A program made the translations under genes and the position numbers. Below are positions 53,135 to 62,675 of a stretch of 64,000 bases of DNA, one piece after another (the stretch's first letter is position 1; the number at the start of each line of letters is the position of its first letter). The notes beneath the pieces were generated by a model. It had not been told where the DNA came from and did no database searches. It worked only from the letters and a program-made list of their open reading frames with translations. This stretch comes from Fastidiosipila sanguinis (GTDB taxonomy: Bacteria > Bacillota > Clostridia > Saccharofermentanales > Fastidiosipilaceae), in assembly GCF_002998295.1 (NCBI RefSeq), contig NZ_CP027226.1:992001-1056000 (forward strand), written 5' to 3'.

Positions 53135-54937
53135 TTATTTCAGTAATTCCTCAAGATATTCAATATTTGGTTCAATTACAATTTGCCCTGCTGTTGCTAC
53201 TAATTCTCTATTTGGGAACTCAGCAGTTCTAGTAACAACTATATGTTGCTTCAAGTTATCCTTTAATTGTTTTGCTCTCTCAATCTTATCACTTGCAGCT
53301 ACTTTCTCTTTTTCAGCTTCTGCTTCGCCACCTGATATTAAAGCTTTAACATAATCAATATAAACTTCTAGGTATAATGCTGCTATTTGTGCTTTGTCTT
53401 TTAAGCTAGCGTTATATGCTTTTAATTCTTCTAGGAGTTGGGAGTTTTTACTCTTATTAGTAAATCCATCTACCGCATTAATAATATTTACATATGCATC
53501 GTGCAAATCATTGGCAGCTGCTAATACTTTTTCTTGAACTCTTGAGTCTACAGCTTCTTCAAAGGCTTCAACTTTCTCATTCAATTCAACTGATTCTTCA
53601 GCACTATATTTCGCACCATTTCTTATGTTAGACATATGCTTAGCAATTTCATGCAATTCATCTGCTGCATCTGGTTCAATATATTTAAATGAATCTGCCC
53701 ATGACTTATCAGCATCAAAAGCATTTGGGTTCCATGCAAAATCTAAGGTAGCAAACAGTGCAACTTTAGAAGCTTCAGCTTCATCCATAGGGTTTGTCAA
53801 GACACCAATCATATCACTTACGCCTTGCTCATAGACTTCACCTTTTCCAAGGAAAACTCTACGCCATTCATCACGGTCAATATCATTAACTGGCCAGTTC
53901 ATCCAGAATAATGGATCACGTCGAACTCTTCCTTCACGATCAACTTTTTCTGTCTTCCATCTATCTATAGCTTCTCTACTTACAACATTACATGTACTTG
54001 TTCCTGTATAGAAAATATGAATATCCAGATCGAAACCATCATCAATAATATTTGCCTCAGTACCATCTCTGAAAGCCCACTCATCCATGTTGTATCCTTG
54101 TGGACAGAAGATTAAATCACTAATATCGCCTTTTTCTTTTCGCCATTCATTTAATTTATTCATTACATATACAACTGTTTCATATGGCAAGTCCCCTACG
54201 TCATCACCTAATACACCAAATTGGCGCACACCAACTTCATATAGTTGTTCAAATTTATTGATTATTTTAGCTAAGCCTTCATCACGGTTTTCATTGGTAA
54301 TTGGATTAGAGTCAGGTTTAAATGGCGCTATTGTCCAGGTATAGTGATTGTAATATGCTTCGCCAAACTTGGCCAAATCAGAAATCTCAGCCAATTCAGC
54401 TTCTGGATAAAGCTCCCACCACAAATCTCTATGGTATGGGTCGTCTTTTGGTGCGAAAGCATAAATGTTCATTTTAAAATATGAACCGAGTTCCATGATA
54501 GATTTACGTTTAGCATTGGTATATGGAATACCATAATATCCTTCGATCATGCCTCGAAGTTTCATCTCTGAGTAATCTTCAATCTTTAACAACTCCAACT
54601 CTGCATCCGCCTGTTTGAAAATGTGATACAAAGTGGTAATTCCATAAAAGACTGAACTCTTTGAGTTTCCTTCAATTTTAATTTCTGATTCCAATATTTC
54701 TAAAGTGTAATAGTCAAACTTTTCGCTCAAACTCTCATTTAAAGTTATATTCAATACAAAGTCTGCATCATCTACTAGACTAGTATTTTGCTTAGCAAAA
54801 GTTTCTTTTATTCTTGCTAAACTTCCAGCTTCCAATTCAAAATTAGCTTCTAATTTAATCTCTTTTGGTACTGAAATACTTTCATTTCTATACTTAAGAC
54901 TTTGCGGTAACGGGTAAATCTCATAAATTTTACTCAT
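53135..54937 (-). CDS. GH84 family beta-N-acetylglucosaminidase
   Basis: GH84 enzymes remove beta-linked GlcNAc from glycans or O-GlcNAc proteins by substrate-assisted catalysis. The N-terminal GH20b-like domain is followed by the barrel: LRGMIEGYYGIPYT, YAFAPKDDPYHRDLWWE, and the catalytic aspartate pair Asp245-Asp246 in VLGDDVGD. Then comes WMNWPVNDIDRDEWRR; a helical C-terminal region follows. At 600 residues it lacks the signal peptide and the carbohydrate-binding or cohesin modules of clostridial NagJ, so it is probably cytoplasmic. It lies 23 bp after the NanA-like gene, suggesting joint use of host-type glycans. Confidence 0.9.
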   Translation of the reverse strand: MSKIYEIYPLPQSLKYRNESISVPKEIKLEANFELEAGSLARIKETFAKQNTSLVDDADFVLNITLNESLSEKFDYYTLEILESEIKIEGNSKSSVFYGITTLYHIFKQADAELELLKIEDYSEMKLRGMIEGYYGIPYTNAKRKSIMELGSYFKMNIYAFAPKDDPYHRDLWWELYPEAELAEISDLAKFGEAYYNHYTWTIAPFKPDSNPITNENRDEGLAKIINKFEQLYEVGVRQFGVLGDDVGDLPYETVVYVMNKLNEWRKEKGDISDLIFCPQGYNMDEWAFRDGTEANIIDDGFDLDIHIFYTGTSTCNVVSREAIDRWKTEKVDREGRVRRDPLFWMNWPVNDIDRDEWRRVFLGKGEVYEQGVSDMIGVLTNPMDEAEASKVALFATLDFAWNPNAFDADKSWADSFKYIEPDAADELHEIAKHMSNIRNGAKYSAEESVELNEKVEAFEEAVDSRVQEKVLAAANDLHDAYVNIINAVDGFTNKSKNSQLLEELKAYNASLKDKAQIAALYLEVYIDYVKALISGGEAEAEKEKVAASDKIERAKQLKDNLKQHIVVTRTAEFPNRELVATAGQIVIEPNIEYLEELLK

Positions 54938-54960
54938 ACAGTCCTCTTTCCTTATATTAT

Positions 54961-55896
54961 CTATTTTTTAAGTTCTCTCTTTACATTTTGCACTAATTCA
55001 TAAGCTTCTTCAATGACATTTGTATCTATTTCATCAACAGCAACTAATGGTTTTCTTACTGAACCTAAATTTAATCCTGCTTTAGCTAAAACTGCTTTAA
55101 TAATTGCATACATATTTGCCTTGCTACTAGTAATTAAATAAATTATTTCACAAGCTTTGTCCTGAAGCTCCAAGCCACGTGCTGTATCACCTTTTTGGTA
55201 CGCATCATAAATTGCTAGGTACAACTCCGGCATCAAGCCATAAGTTCCACCAATACCACCACAAGCTCCTGCAACTAGACCACTGAAAAACTGCTCATCT
55301 GGCCCATTAAAAACAATAGGAGCTTCTTCTCTTGTTTCTGCAAAGTTAGTACAAGTTCTAAACATCTGAATATCTTGAACTGGCATTGATGAGTTCTTTA
55401 CACCTATTACTCTCTCATTTTTCAACATTTCATTGAATAGAGGAATAGTTAAGGCTACACCAGCTAATTGAGGTATATTGTAAATAATAAAATCTGTGTT
55501 TGGCGCAGCTGCACTAATATCATTCCAATATTGCATAATAGCTGCTTCTGGAAGCTTGAAATATATTGGTGGGATTGCAGCGATTGCATCTACTCCAAGA
55601 CTTTCTGCATGTGCAGCTAATTCCTGGCTATCTTTTGTGTTATTACATGCAACATGAGCAATAACTTTTATCCTTCCAGCATTTTGTTCCATTACAGCTT
55701 CTAAGACTGCTTTTCTCTCTTCTACGCTTTGGTAGATACACTCTCCTGAAGAACCTCCAACATAAACTCCATGAACACCAGCTTCAATTAAGTATTCTAG
55801 AAGTGCTTTGCTTCGCTCTATACTGACATCTCCATTATCCTCATAACATGCATAAAATGCAGGAAAAACACCTTTAAACTTCTCTATCTTCTTCAT
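54961..55896 (-). CDS. nanA: N-acetylneuraminate lyase-like aldolase (DapA/NanA family)
   Basis: A class I aldolase of the DHDPS/NAL family. The pattern is closer to sialate lyase than to DapA: FKGVFPAFYACYEDNGDVS at the start, GGSSGECI, the catalytic Tyr in IIYNIPQLAGV, and the Schiff-base Lys in VIGVKNSS. It would split N-acetylneuraminate into ManNAc and pyruvate. The ATG at 55896 has GGAAG upstream and begins the family-typical MKKIEKFKG; an ATG at 55914 is possible. No nanE, nanK or sialidase is in the window, so the substrate is an inference. Confidence 0.85.
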   Translation of the reverse strand: MKKIEKFKGVFPAFYACYEDNGDVSIERSKALLEYLIEAGVHGVYVGGSSGECIYQSVEERKAVLEAVMEQNAGRIKVIAHVACNNTKDSQELAAHAESLGVDAIAAIPPIYFKLPEAAIMQYWNDISAAAPNTDFIIYNIPQLAGVALTIPLFNEMLKNERVIGVKNSSMPVQDIQMFRTCTNFAETREEAPIVFNGPDEQFFSGLVAGACGGIGGTYGLMPELYLAIYDAYQKGDTARGLELQDKACEIIYLITSSKANMYAIIKAVLAKAGLNLGSVRKPLVAVDEIDTNVIEEAYELVQNVKRELKK

Positions 55897-57037
55897 TACT
55901 TTCTTCCACTTCATTTAAATTTTCTTCATTATTTTGGCCTGTTAAGTATATGTCAAGGAATTTATCAACGATAATCATTAGATCTTCGTTAATGTTTTTG
56001 TACATATCACTGACATCTTTACTATAAGGTTTTTGGTCAACTTCGATTATATCATCATTTGTTTTATTATTAGCATTTTCATCTAATCTTCCAGAAATTA
56101 ACTCTTCAACCCTATTATGCAAATTAGTCCTAACTGCTTCTCTTGCATAAGCCATTAAATCACCTTCCACATCAGTCTTACCCAATATACCTATATGCCC
56201 AGCTTCTCTCCACTTAACAAAGTAAACTTTATTTCTTTTTATTCGGTCTTTATAAGCATATATGGATGCACCTTTTATCGAAATAATATTATCATTTTCA
56301 CCATGTAATATTATTATCGGTGTATTCGTTGAATTAATTGTATCTACAGCATTAAGTCTATGCCATTCCTTGAAATGTCTATAATTTTCAAAGTAAACAA
56401 ATGGATATAAAAGATAAGCCAGAGAACCCATTTCTTTAGATATGATTTCAACTAACATTTTTGCTGGATATGCATATCCTGATATTGAAGCTACTGCTTT
56501 GATTCTATCAGAGAACTTCATTGAACTTGCAACTGCATAACCTCCCCAACTATGTCCAACCAACGCAATGTCAGTATTATTAAATCTCTCTTGGCTCTCA
56601 ACATATTCTAAAATTGATTTTAAGTCCAAAGCAGACTCAACAAGCCCAACTGTAGATCTTCCTGTACTATCACCACAGCCAGTAGCATCATATGTTAAAA
56701 CTTCCCAACCTGTTTCAACTAAATATAAAATTTCATTTATGTATGACTTATGAGTAGCCCAGAGACCATGGGCAAAAATAACTAAACCCTGCTTTCTTTC
56801 AGCATTCTCATCAAGTTTATTATAAATATACCCTTGAAGAGTATTACCATTAGACTCGACTTTAAATTTTTCAGATTTATAATTTTTTATAATCGCATCA
56901 TAGTATTTCTCTTCATTAGGACTAATATCGAATCTCTTAAATGCTAGTTTATATAGGATAAATGCTAAAAGATATAATACTGCAACGAATGCTAAAATAA
57001 TTAATAGTAAAAAACCAATTACTTCTAACCAAAACAT
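55874..57037 (-). CDS. Membrane-anchored alpha/beta hydrolase
   Basis: An N-terminal membrane segment (residues 3-32) anchors an alpha/beta hydrolase domain of the COG1073 type. The nucleophile is Ser in GHSWGG, the oxyanion segment is FAHGLWATHKS, the acid lies in HGENDNIIS and the His in EAGHIGI, so the catalytic triad is complete. A 75-residue acidic tail ends the protein. The substrate is unknown. AGGAGGAG precedes the ATG, inside the end of the upstream gene, and the 3' end overlaps the NanA-like gene by 23 bp. Confidence 0.85.
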   Translation of the reverse strand: MFWLEVIGFLLLIILAFVAVLYLLAFILYKLAFKRFDISPNEEKYYDAIIKNYKSEKFKVESNGNTLQGYIYNKLDENAERKQGLVIFAHGLWATHKSYINEILYLVETGWEVLTYDATGCGDSTGRSTVGLVESALDLKSILEYVESQERFNNTDIALVGHSWGGYAVASSMKFSDRIKAVASISGYAYPAKMLVEIISKEMGSLAYLLYPFVYFENYRHFKEWHRLNAVDTINSTNTPIIILHGENDNIISIKGASIYAYKDRIKRNKVYFVKWREAGHIGILGKTDVEGDLMAYAREAVRTNLHNRVEELISGRLDENANNKTNDDIIEVDQKPYSKDVSDMYKNINEDLMIIVDKFLDIYLTGQNNEENLNEVEESNEEDREV

Positions 57038-57040
57038 ATC

Positions 57041-57709
57041 TTACTCCTCCTCAGCCTTCTCAATTTGCTCACGAAGTTTGTCATAAGCTTGTGTCACTGT
57101 ATCAGCTTCCTTGGATCTTGCTATATCATATAAGCTATTTATACTATACAAATTCAAAAACTCTTCGGGAAGATGTTTCAAGTATTCACTTTTTTCCATT
57201 GTACTTGAAAACTCTGCTCTTAAACTGTTTCGCTTATCATTAATTGCTTCAAGCTCTTTAATAAGCTCCTCATCTTTGAACTTAATTTCATCAGGGTTCT
57301 TAAACTTCGCTAATAAAATAAAGCCAACTTTCTCCTGAATAGAATTTTTGCGCATACTACTGATATTAGAAACAATAAGAAAGCCTAATAAAACAACTGC
57401 AAAAACTATTGCTATAAATTTAATATCTAAATATATGAACAAAACTACAAAGGCCAATAATATTGTAATAACAAGAATTTCTAATAAAAAACCATAACTC
57501 TTAGCTCTTAATTTTAATGAATTCTCTCTATAATTAGCAATCTCATGTTCTAACGCAGCTTGCATTAAGTCATATCTTGTTATATTCAGTAAATTCTCTT
57601 CTTGGTCTAATTCTTTCACTTCACTTTTGACCATTGCAAAAAATCTACGTGGATCATTTTCTAATGTATTTATCTCTTTATCTTTACTGTTTTTTACATT
57701 ATCATTCAC
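57041..57709 (-). CDS. Two-TM protein of unknown function
   Basis: A 222-residue protein: a polar N-terminal part, two adjacent membrane segments (FLLEILVITILLAFVVLFIYL and FIAIVFAVVLLGFLIV), and a charged helical C-terminus likely to form a coiled coil. I do not recognise a family. The best start is GTG at 57709: AGAGGAG lies seven bases upstream, and GTGAATGA overlaps the yihY stop by 8 bp. An ATG at 57757 has no ribosome site. Confidence 0.75.
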   Translation of the reverse strand: MNDNVKNSKDKEINTLENDPRRFFAMVKSEVKELDQEENLLNITRYDLMQAALEHEIANYRENSLKLRAKSYGFLLEILVITILLAFVVLFIYLDIKFIAIVFAVVLLGFLIVSNISSMRKNSIQEKVGFILLAKFKNPDEIKFKDEELIKELEAINDKRNSLRAEFSSTMEKSEYLKHLPEEFLNLYSINSLYDIARSKEADTVTQAYDKLREQIEKAEEE

Positions 57710-58619
57710 TGCAATACTCCTCTTTAGTTTCATCGCTGCTGTCGTTGATAGTTTCATTTCTCATTTTCTTTATCTGGCGATACCTAATTAACTCAGTATG
57801 AATAAATGCTCCTATCAATGCTGAGAAAACTGCTAAGTACATCCATAACATTAAAAATATTATACTTGAAAGACTTCCATAGATTAGGTCATAACGGCTA
57901 TTATTTACCATAATATTTGACATAGAAAAGGATATTGCTAGCCAAGCCAAAGATGTAAATGTAGCTGATATTAAAGTTACTAAAAATCCTCCTCTATTCT
58001 TAGACATTACCCCATAAACAAAGATGAACACTAAAACAAGGACAAAGAATGAAATAAAATATGCAGAAAGATTAAATCCACCAGCTTTAAAGAAGTTTGG
58101 TATAGGCAGAAATGTTTCTATAAAATTTATTACAGCTTGACTGAAGCTCAGAATTAATAATATGACTACTAATAAAAGTCCAAAAAGCAAGCCGAAAATC
58201 ATTCCCAACGCTCTAGTTAAAACAGCATTCAGGTTGTTGCTCTCTCGTCTGTAAATTGTATTTAATGTTCTAATTGTATTTCCTATAGCTCCTGAAGCTG
58301 ACCACAGCAAACCTATACCTGCAAAAGACATCACCGAAACTTTACTACTTTCCCCAGCTGTCTCCATAAAATTCAGTAATAAATTCATTACTGGGTCAGG
58401 AATAATAAGGTTCATATCGGGAAGAGAATTTTTTACCAATTCTGGTAATTCTGGATTAATTAAACTGAATAAATTAATGGTAAATAGTATTAATGGAAAA
58501 ATAGAAAACAGAAAATAATAGCTTGATGCAGCTGCAGCGGTTGTAATTTCAAATTCTGAAAATCTATTTACTATCCCTTGAATAGTTTTAAACCATTTTT
58601 TCTCTTTAATCTCACTCAT
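57702..58619 (-). CDS. YihY/BrkB-family inner membrane protein
   Basis: A 305-residue protein with about six membrane segments. Family landmarks are the N-terminal TTAAAASSYYFLFSIFPLILF, the GAIGNTIRTLNTIYRRE segment and a late WMYLAVFSALIGAFIHTELIRYR. The family was once called RNase BN in error and its function is open; transport or flipping of envelope components has been suggested. It follows the femABX pair by 24 bp, which fits an envelope role. Confidence 0.88.
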   Translation of the reverse strand: MSEIKEKKWFKTIQGIVNRFSEFEITTAAAASSYYFLFSIFPLILFTINLFSLINPELPELVKNSLPDMNLIIPDPVMNLLLNFMETAGESSKVSVMSFAGIGLLWSASGAIGNTIRTLNTIYRRESNNLNAVLTRALGMIFGLLFGLLLVVILLILSFSQAVINFIETFLPIPNFFKAGGFNLSAYFISFFVLVLVFIFVYGVMSKNRGGFLVTLISATFTSLAWLAISFSMSNIMVNNSRYDLIYGSLSSIIFLMLWMYLAVFSALIGAFIHTELIRYRQIKKMRNETINDSSDETKEEYCSE

Positions 58620-58643
58620 CTAATAACTACTCCATTATCTAAA

Positions 58644-59870
58644 TTAAATAAAAGGTATATAAGTATACTTAAATGTCCCCAAGAACTCTTGTACTTCTCC
58701 AGTGAAATTTCGCTTGAATTGCAATACTCCATAATCTGCAGCATTTTCATCAACTAAACTAGCAGCTGAAACACCAAAGAAATTAAAGTATTTACAACCT
58801 TTTTCTATAGCCAGCTTGATCATCTTCTCCAGCAAGGCATGATTAGGGTAAAAAGCTTCAAATTCTCTCTTCATTCCGCCTTGTAAATACACCATATCTG
58901 ATGGCGAATAATAAAATGATCCTGTTGACATGTAGATAACATCTCCATATTTTTCAGCCAGAATAGATATAGTTTCAAGCTTTTCTTTTGCCTTTTCCAG
59001 AATTATATTAGCATCTTTTAATTTATTTAAACGCTTCTTACTTTCGCCAAATTTTTCTATATCATCTTCAAGTTTTTGTACTTGTTCTTGTGCACTTTCT
59101 AAATTTTCATTTAAAACTTTTAGACTATAATTTACATCAATATATGATACTGGATAGTAAGCTTCTGAATAATTCTCTGCAATATAATTAGTATTTACCA
59201 AGCTGATATCGTGTTCAAGACGTTTTGAAGTATCAGCAATAATATCATCAAAAATATGCATCTCATCAGCTCGTAAAAACCTAACTTGTATACCTAATTC
59301 TCGTGCTTTTTTGAACTCATTTCTCAAATTATAAGTAAAGCTTTTTTGCAATTCTTCAAATTTTTGCTTCTCTATATCTTTGACATAAACATGCTGAATC
59401 TGTATAGACCTATCATCAATGAAATCTTTATCAATCAATTTATATCCAGAATCCTTTAGAGCTTTTTGGGCAATTTTTGCATTAGGATTTACTCCAATTA
59501 CCTCAATGTCGTCAAAATATTTATCTTGTATTAAAGGACTAATTTGCAAACTAACAACCCTAAGCTCTTTTTTGAAATGTTCTTTTAAAGCTCTAATATA
59601 CTCGTTAAAATATTCGACATTTTCATCTTTTACTATAGGTCCATAGATAAGCTCTGCTTTTTGGAATATTTTATGGTGTCTAAACTTAAATACAATAGCT
59701 GCAGCAACTACTTCTTCCTCAGCGAATAAAGCTAGAATTTCATATGCTCTTCCCATAGATTCACACACTTTTGTATACTCAGCAGATTGTGAATAAAAAT
59801 ATCTCGCATTACAATTTCTCAGAAAATCAGCATATTCAATTTTGTTAATTGCCTTAAACTCATATCTCAT
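58644..59870 (-). CDS. FemABX-family peptidoglycan bridge-forming aminoacyltransferase (copy 1)
   Basis: FemABX enzymes use aminoacyl-tRNA to add amino acids to the lysine (or equivalent) side chain of lipid II, building the interpeptide bridge. Two GNAT-like halves are split by a helical coiled-coil arm (about residues 245-300: NENLESAQEQVQKLEDDIEKF). Typical family segments are FYSQSAEYTKVCESMGRAYEIL near the start and the C-terminal YLQGGMKREFEAFYPNHALLEKMIKLA with KYFNFFGVS. The length is 408 residues. It is paralogous to the neighbouring gene; the order suggests sequential additions to one bridge. Confidence 0.92.
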   Translation of the reverse strand: MRYEFKAINKIEYADFLRNCNARYFYSQSAEYTKVCESMGRAYEILALFAEEEVVAAAIVFKFRHHKIFQKAELIYGPIVKDENVEYFNEYIRALKEHFKKELRVVSLQISPLIQDKYFDDIEVIGVNPNAKIAQKALKDSGYKLIDKDFIDDRSIQIQHVYVKDIEKQKFEELQKSFTYNLRNEFKKARELGIQVRFLRADEMHIFDDIIADTSKRLEHDISLVNTNYIAENYSEAYYPVSYIDVNYSLKVLNENLESAQEQVQKLEDDIEKFGESKKRLNKLKDANIILEKAKEKLETISILAEKYGDVIYMSTGSFYYSPSDMVYLQGGMKREFEAFYPNHALLEKMIKLAIEKGCKYFNFFGVSAASLVDENAADYGVLQFKRNFTGEVQEFLGTFKYTYIPFI

Positions 59871-59934
59871 TATTATCGCCTTTCTAACCTTACTTACCTT
59901 CCTTATTTACATTAGATTTTTCACCTAGTAAATA

Positions 59935-61164
59935 TTACAAAAAAGGCAAATAGTTATACTCATATGTGCCAATAAATTCTTGTACTTCACCGACAAAATT
60001 ACGTTTAAATTGCAGGACTCCATAATCACTAGCATTCTCATCTACTAGGCTAGCTGCTGAAATTCCAAAGAAATTGAAATACTGACATTTTTTCTCAATG
60101 GCAAGCTTCATCATATGTTCTAACAAAGCATGATTAGGATAATAATCTTCAAATTCTCTTCTCATACCTCCTTGGAGATATACCATATCAGAAGGAGTTA
60201 CATAAAAAGATCCGGAAGACATATAAATTATATTGCCATACTTCTCTCCTAGAGCTTTTACATCTGCGATTTTTTCAATTATATTTTTCTTTAAATTATT
60301 AGCATTATTTAATCTATTTATGCGTTTTTTATTTTCGCCAAACTCTTCATTATTCTTATTAATTTTTTCAATCTCTGCTTCAGTAGCTTCTAGGCTTTCA
60401 CTTAGACTTTGTAAACTTTCGAGAACATCAATATATGCAACTGGGTAATATGCTTCATCATAATTTTCGGCAATGTACTTAGTAGTTTTTAAATTCACCT
60501 GATAATGGACCCTATCAGATGTTTCAGCAAATATTTCTTCCATAATGTCTAATTCATCAGGTTTTAGGAATCGAACCTTAACGTCTAGCTCTTTTGCCTT
60601 TTTCATTCTCCTACGTAACTCAGCTACAAATGTTTTTTCTATTTCTTTGAAATCTTTATCTTTAATATCTTTGACATAGATATATTTAACCTGAGTATTA
60701 TACGGAGCTTCGGTAAAGTCTCTGTTTATATGCTTGAAACCTATTTCTGCTAGTTCGCGCTTAATTAACTTCGCCTCAGTATTTTCACCAATTACTTCAA
60801 CATCATCAAAATATCTGTCGAGAATTAGTGGCACAACTTCTAGTGAAATAACGCGTAAATTTCTTCTATAAAACAATACTAGTTGTTTCATAAACTCAAT
60901 AAAATAATCTGTATTTGTATCTCTGACTACTGGACCAAACACTAGCTCAGATTTTTGGAATATTTTCTTAAATCTATATTTAAATACTATGCCTGTTGCC
61001 AAAATCTCTTGTCCATTTCTCAAAGCTAGGATGTCATATGATCTATCCATGGCATCACATACATTTATATATTTATCAGATTGAGAATAAAAATATCTTG
61101 TATTGCACTCTTGCAAAAAATTTGCTAATTCTTCCTGAGTAATTTTCTCAAATTTCACTTGCAT
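59935..61164 (-). CDS. FemABX-family peptidoglycan bridge-forming aminoacyltransferase (copy 2)
   Basis: Second FemABX paralog, 409 residues from the ATG at 61164, which has AAGGAGG four bases upstream; an in-frame ATG at 61185 has none. It is alignable end to end with copy 1: CNTRYFYSQSDKYINVCDAMDRS, a coiled-coil arm (about 245-300), YLQGGMRREFEDYYPNHALLEHMMKLA and CQYFNFFGIS. It is the first gene of the leftward run. Which amino acid each copy adds (Gly, Ala or Ser) cannot be read from sequence. Confidence 0.92.
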   Translation of the reverse strand: MQVKFEKITQEELANFLQECNTRYFYSQSDKYINVCDAMDRSYDILALRNGQEILATGIVFKYRFKKIFQKSELVFGPVVRDTNTDYFIEFMKQLVLFYRRNLRVISLEVVPLILDRYFDDVEVIGENTEAKLIKRELAEIGFKHINRDFTEAPYNTQVKYIYVKDIKDKDFKEIEKTFVAELRRRMKKAKELDVKVRFLKPDELDIMEEIFAETSDRVHYQVNLKTTKYIAENYDEAYYPVAYIDVLESLQSLSESLEATEAEIEKINKNNEEFGENKKRINRLNNANNLKKNIIEKIADVKALGEKYGNIIYMSSGSFYVTPSDMVYLQGGMRREFEDYYPNHALLEHMMKLAIEKKCQYFNFFGISAASLVDENASDYGVLQFKRNFVGEVQEFIGTYEYNYLPFL

Positions 61165-61280
61165 TTTTCCTCCTTGTTTTTGCATTAATTAATGAACCAC
61201 CAAAAAACATTATACTTAATTTCTCTAGATATTAAAAATTAGCCAAAATCAGTAAATCAGCTATATTTATTTAAACAAAA

Positions 61281-61310
61281 AGGAGAGTCTCATTTGAGAC
61301 TCTCCTCAAT
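61281..61310 (-). terminator. Intrinsic terminator of ald
   Basis: A perfect 11-bp stem (AGGAGAGTCTC with complement) and ATTT loop are followed on the reverse strand by TTTTTGTTT; it lies between ald and the fem genes. Confidence 0.88.
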
Positions 61311-61331
61311 TATCTAATTTGCAATATTTAA

Positions 61332-62450
61332 TTATTTTGCGTCTTTGTATTCTACGTAGTCATAACCTAGGTCATTTGCAACAGCTTTGTTTGTAACTTT
61401 ACCGTTGATTGTGTTTACACCTAGTGCTAATTCTGGGAATCTTTCAGTAGCTGCGTCTAGACCCTTGTTAGCAATTTGTAGCAAGTAACCACTTGTAGCA
61501 TTTGATAATGCTTGTGTTGATGTTCTTGGAACTGCACCTGGGATATTAGCAACTGCATAGTTGATTACACCGTGCTCTACGAATACTGGATCTTGGTGAG
61601 TTGTTGGACCATGTTTTGCTGTCAAGTCTGTTGAACCACCTTGGTCAATAGCAACGTCAACGATTACTGAACCTTCTTTCATGTTCTTAACCATTTCTTC
61701 TGTGATCAATTGTGGAGCTTTGTGACCTGGGATCAATACTGTTGAAACTACCATATCAGCATCTTTTGTAGCGTTAGCTAAGTTCAAGCTGTTTGAGTAT
61801 AGTGTTTCAATTCTGTTACCGAAAATGTCTACTAACTCTGCCAAACGTGGTAGGTTATTATCTAATACTGTAACTCTAGCACCCATACCAACTGCAATTC
61901 TAACAGCTGCTGTACCAACGACACCACCACCAACAACTACTACGTTAGCTGGAGTAACACCTGGGACACCACCTAGTAAGATACCTAAACCACCTTGTGT
62001 TTGTTTCAAGTGTAATGCACCTTCTTGAATTGCCATACGGCCAGCAACTTCACTCATTGGTTTTAGCAATGGAGTAGCACGACCGATTTGTACTGTTTCA
62101 TAAGCGATACCTGTTACTTTGTTATCTACCAATGCTTTTGTTAGCTCTGGAGCTGATGCTAAGTGTAGGTATGTGTAAATTAATAAACCTTCACGGAAGT
62201 ATTTGAATTCTTCTTCTAGTGGCTCTTTAACCTTGTAAATTAGGTCTGCTTTTTCCCAAACTTCTGCAGCTGAGTCTAAAACTTCTGCACCTGCTTCTTT
62301 ATATTCTTCATTTGTAAATGTTGAAAGCAAACCTGCGTCTTTTTCTACTAAAACTGTGTGACCTGCACCTACTAGTTGATGAACAACAGCTGGTGTTGCT
62401 GAAACACGACCTTCTTGTGCTTTAATCTCTTTTGGTACACCAATAATCAT
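61332..62450 (-). CDS. ald: Alanine dehydrogenase
   Basis: It interconverts L-alanine and pyruvate plus ammonia with NAD. Sequence landmarks over 372 residues are [20 protein letters not shown], the pyruvate-binding [10 protein letters not shown] (catalytic Lys) and YLHLAS (catalytic His), the NAD fold [27 protein letters not shown], and DVAIDQGG. It has its own promoter and terminator. It may feed on amino acids for energy or supply alanine for wall synthesis; the two possibilities are not separable here. Confidence 0.98.
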   Translation of the reverse strand: MIIGVPKEIKAQEGRVSATPAVVHQLVGAGHTVLVEKDAGLLSTFTNEEYKEAGAEVLDSAAEVWEKADLIYKVKEPLEEEFKYFREGLLIYTYLHLASAPELTKALVDNKVTGIAYETVQIGRATPLLKPMSEVAGRMAIQEGALHLKQTQGGLGILLGGVPGVTPANVVVVGGGVVGTAAVRIAVGMGARVTVLDNNLPRLAELVDIFGNRIETLYSNSLNLANATKDADMVVSTVLIPGHKAPQLITEEMVKNMKEGSVIVDVAIDQGGSTDLTAKHGPTTHQDPVFVEHGVINYAVANIPGAVPRTSTQALSNATSGYLLQIANKGLDAATERFPELALGVNTINGKVTNKAVANDLGYDYVEYKDAK

Positions 62451-62484
62451 TTTATGTAACTCCTTTTTTGTTTACATTAATGTA

Positions 62485-62538
62485 TTTATACGGCTTCTAA
62501 ACTTTGCCGCAATCGAGTTATATTTTTATATCAACTCG
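62485..62538 (-). promoter_or_regulatory. ald promoter with upstream palindrome
   Basis: On the reverse strand TTGCGG (62507-62512) and TATAAA (62485-62490) lie 16 bp apart. A 25-bp imperfect palindrome with CGAGTT/AACTCG arms (62514-62538) lies directly upstream of the -35, a position typical of an activator site. CGGC/GCCG arms also bracket the spacer. Confidence 0.6.
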
Positions 62539-62675
62539 CTTCCTTAGTTATCATTATTATTTTACTCCACACAACTTTATCAGTCAATATTTGTTTAATC
62601 ATCAACTTTTAAAAGAAGTTTATACACTACAATCATTCCTTTGTTTTCTTAATCTGCAGGAGTTTTTTCTAACTT

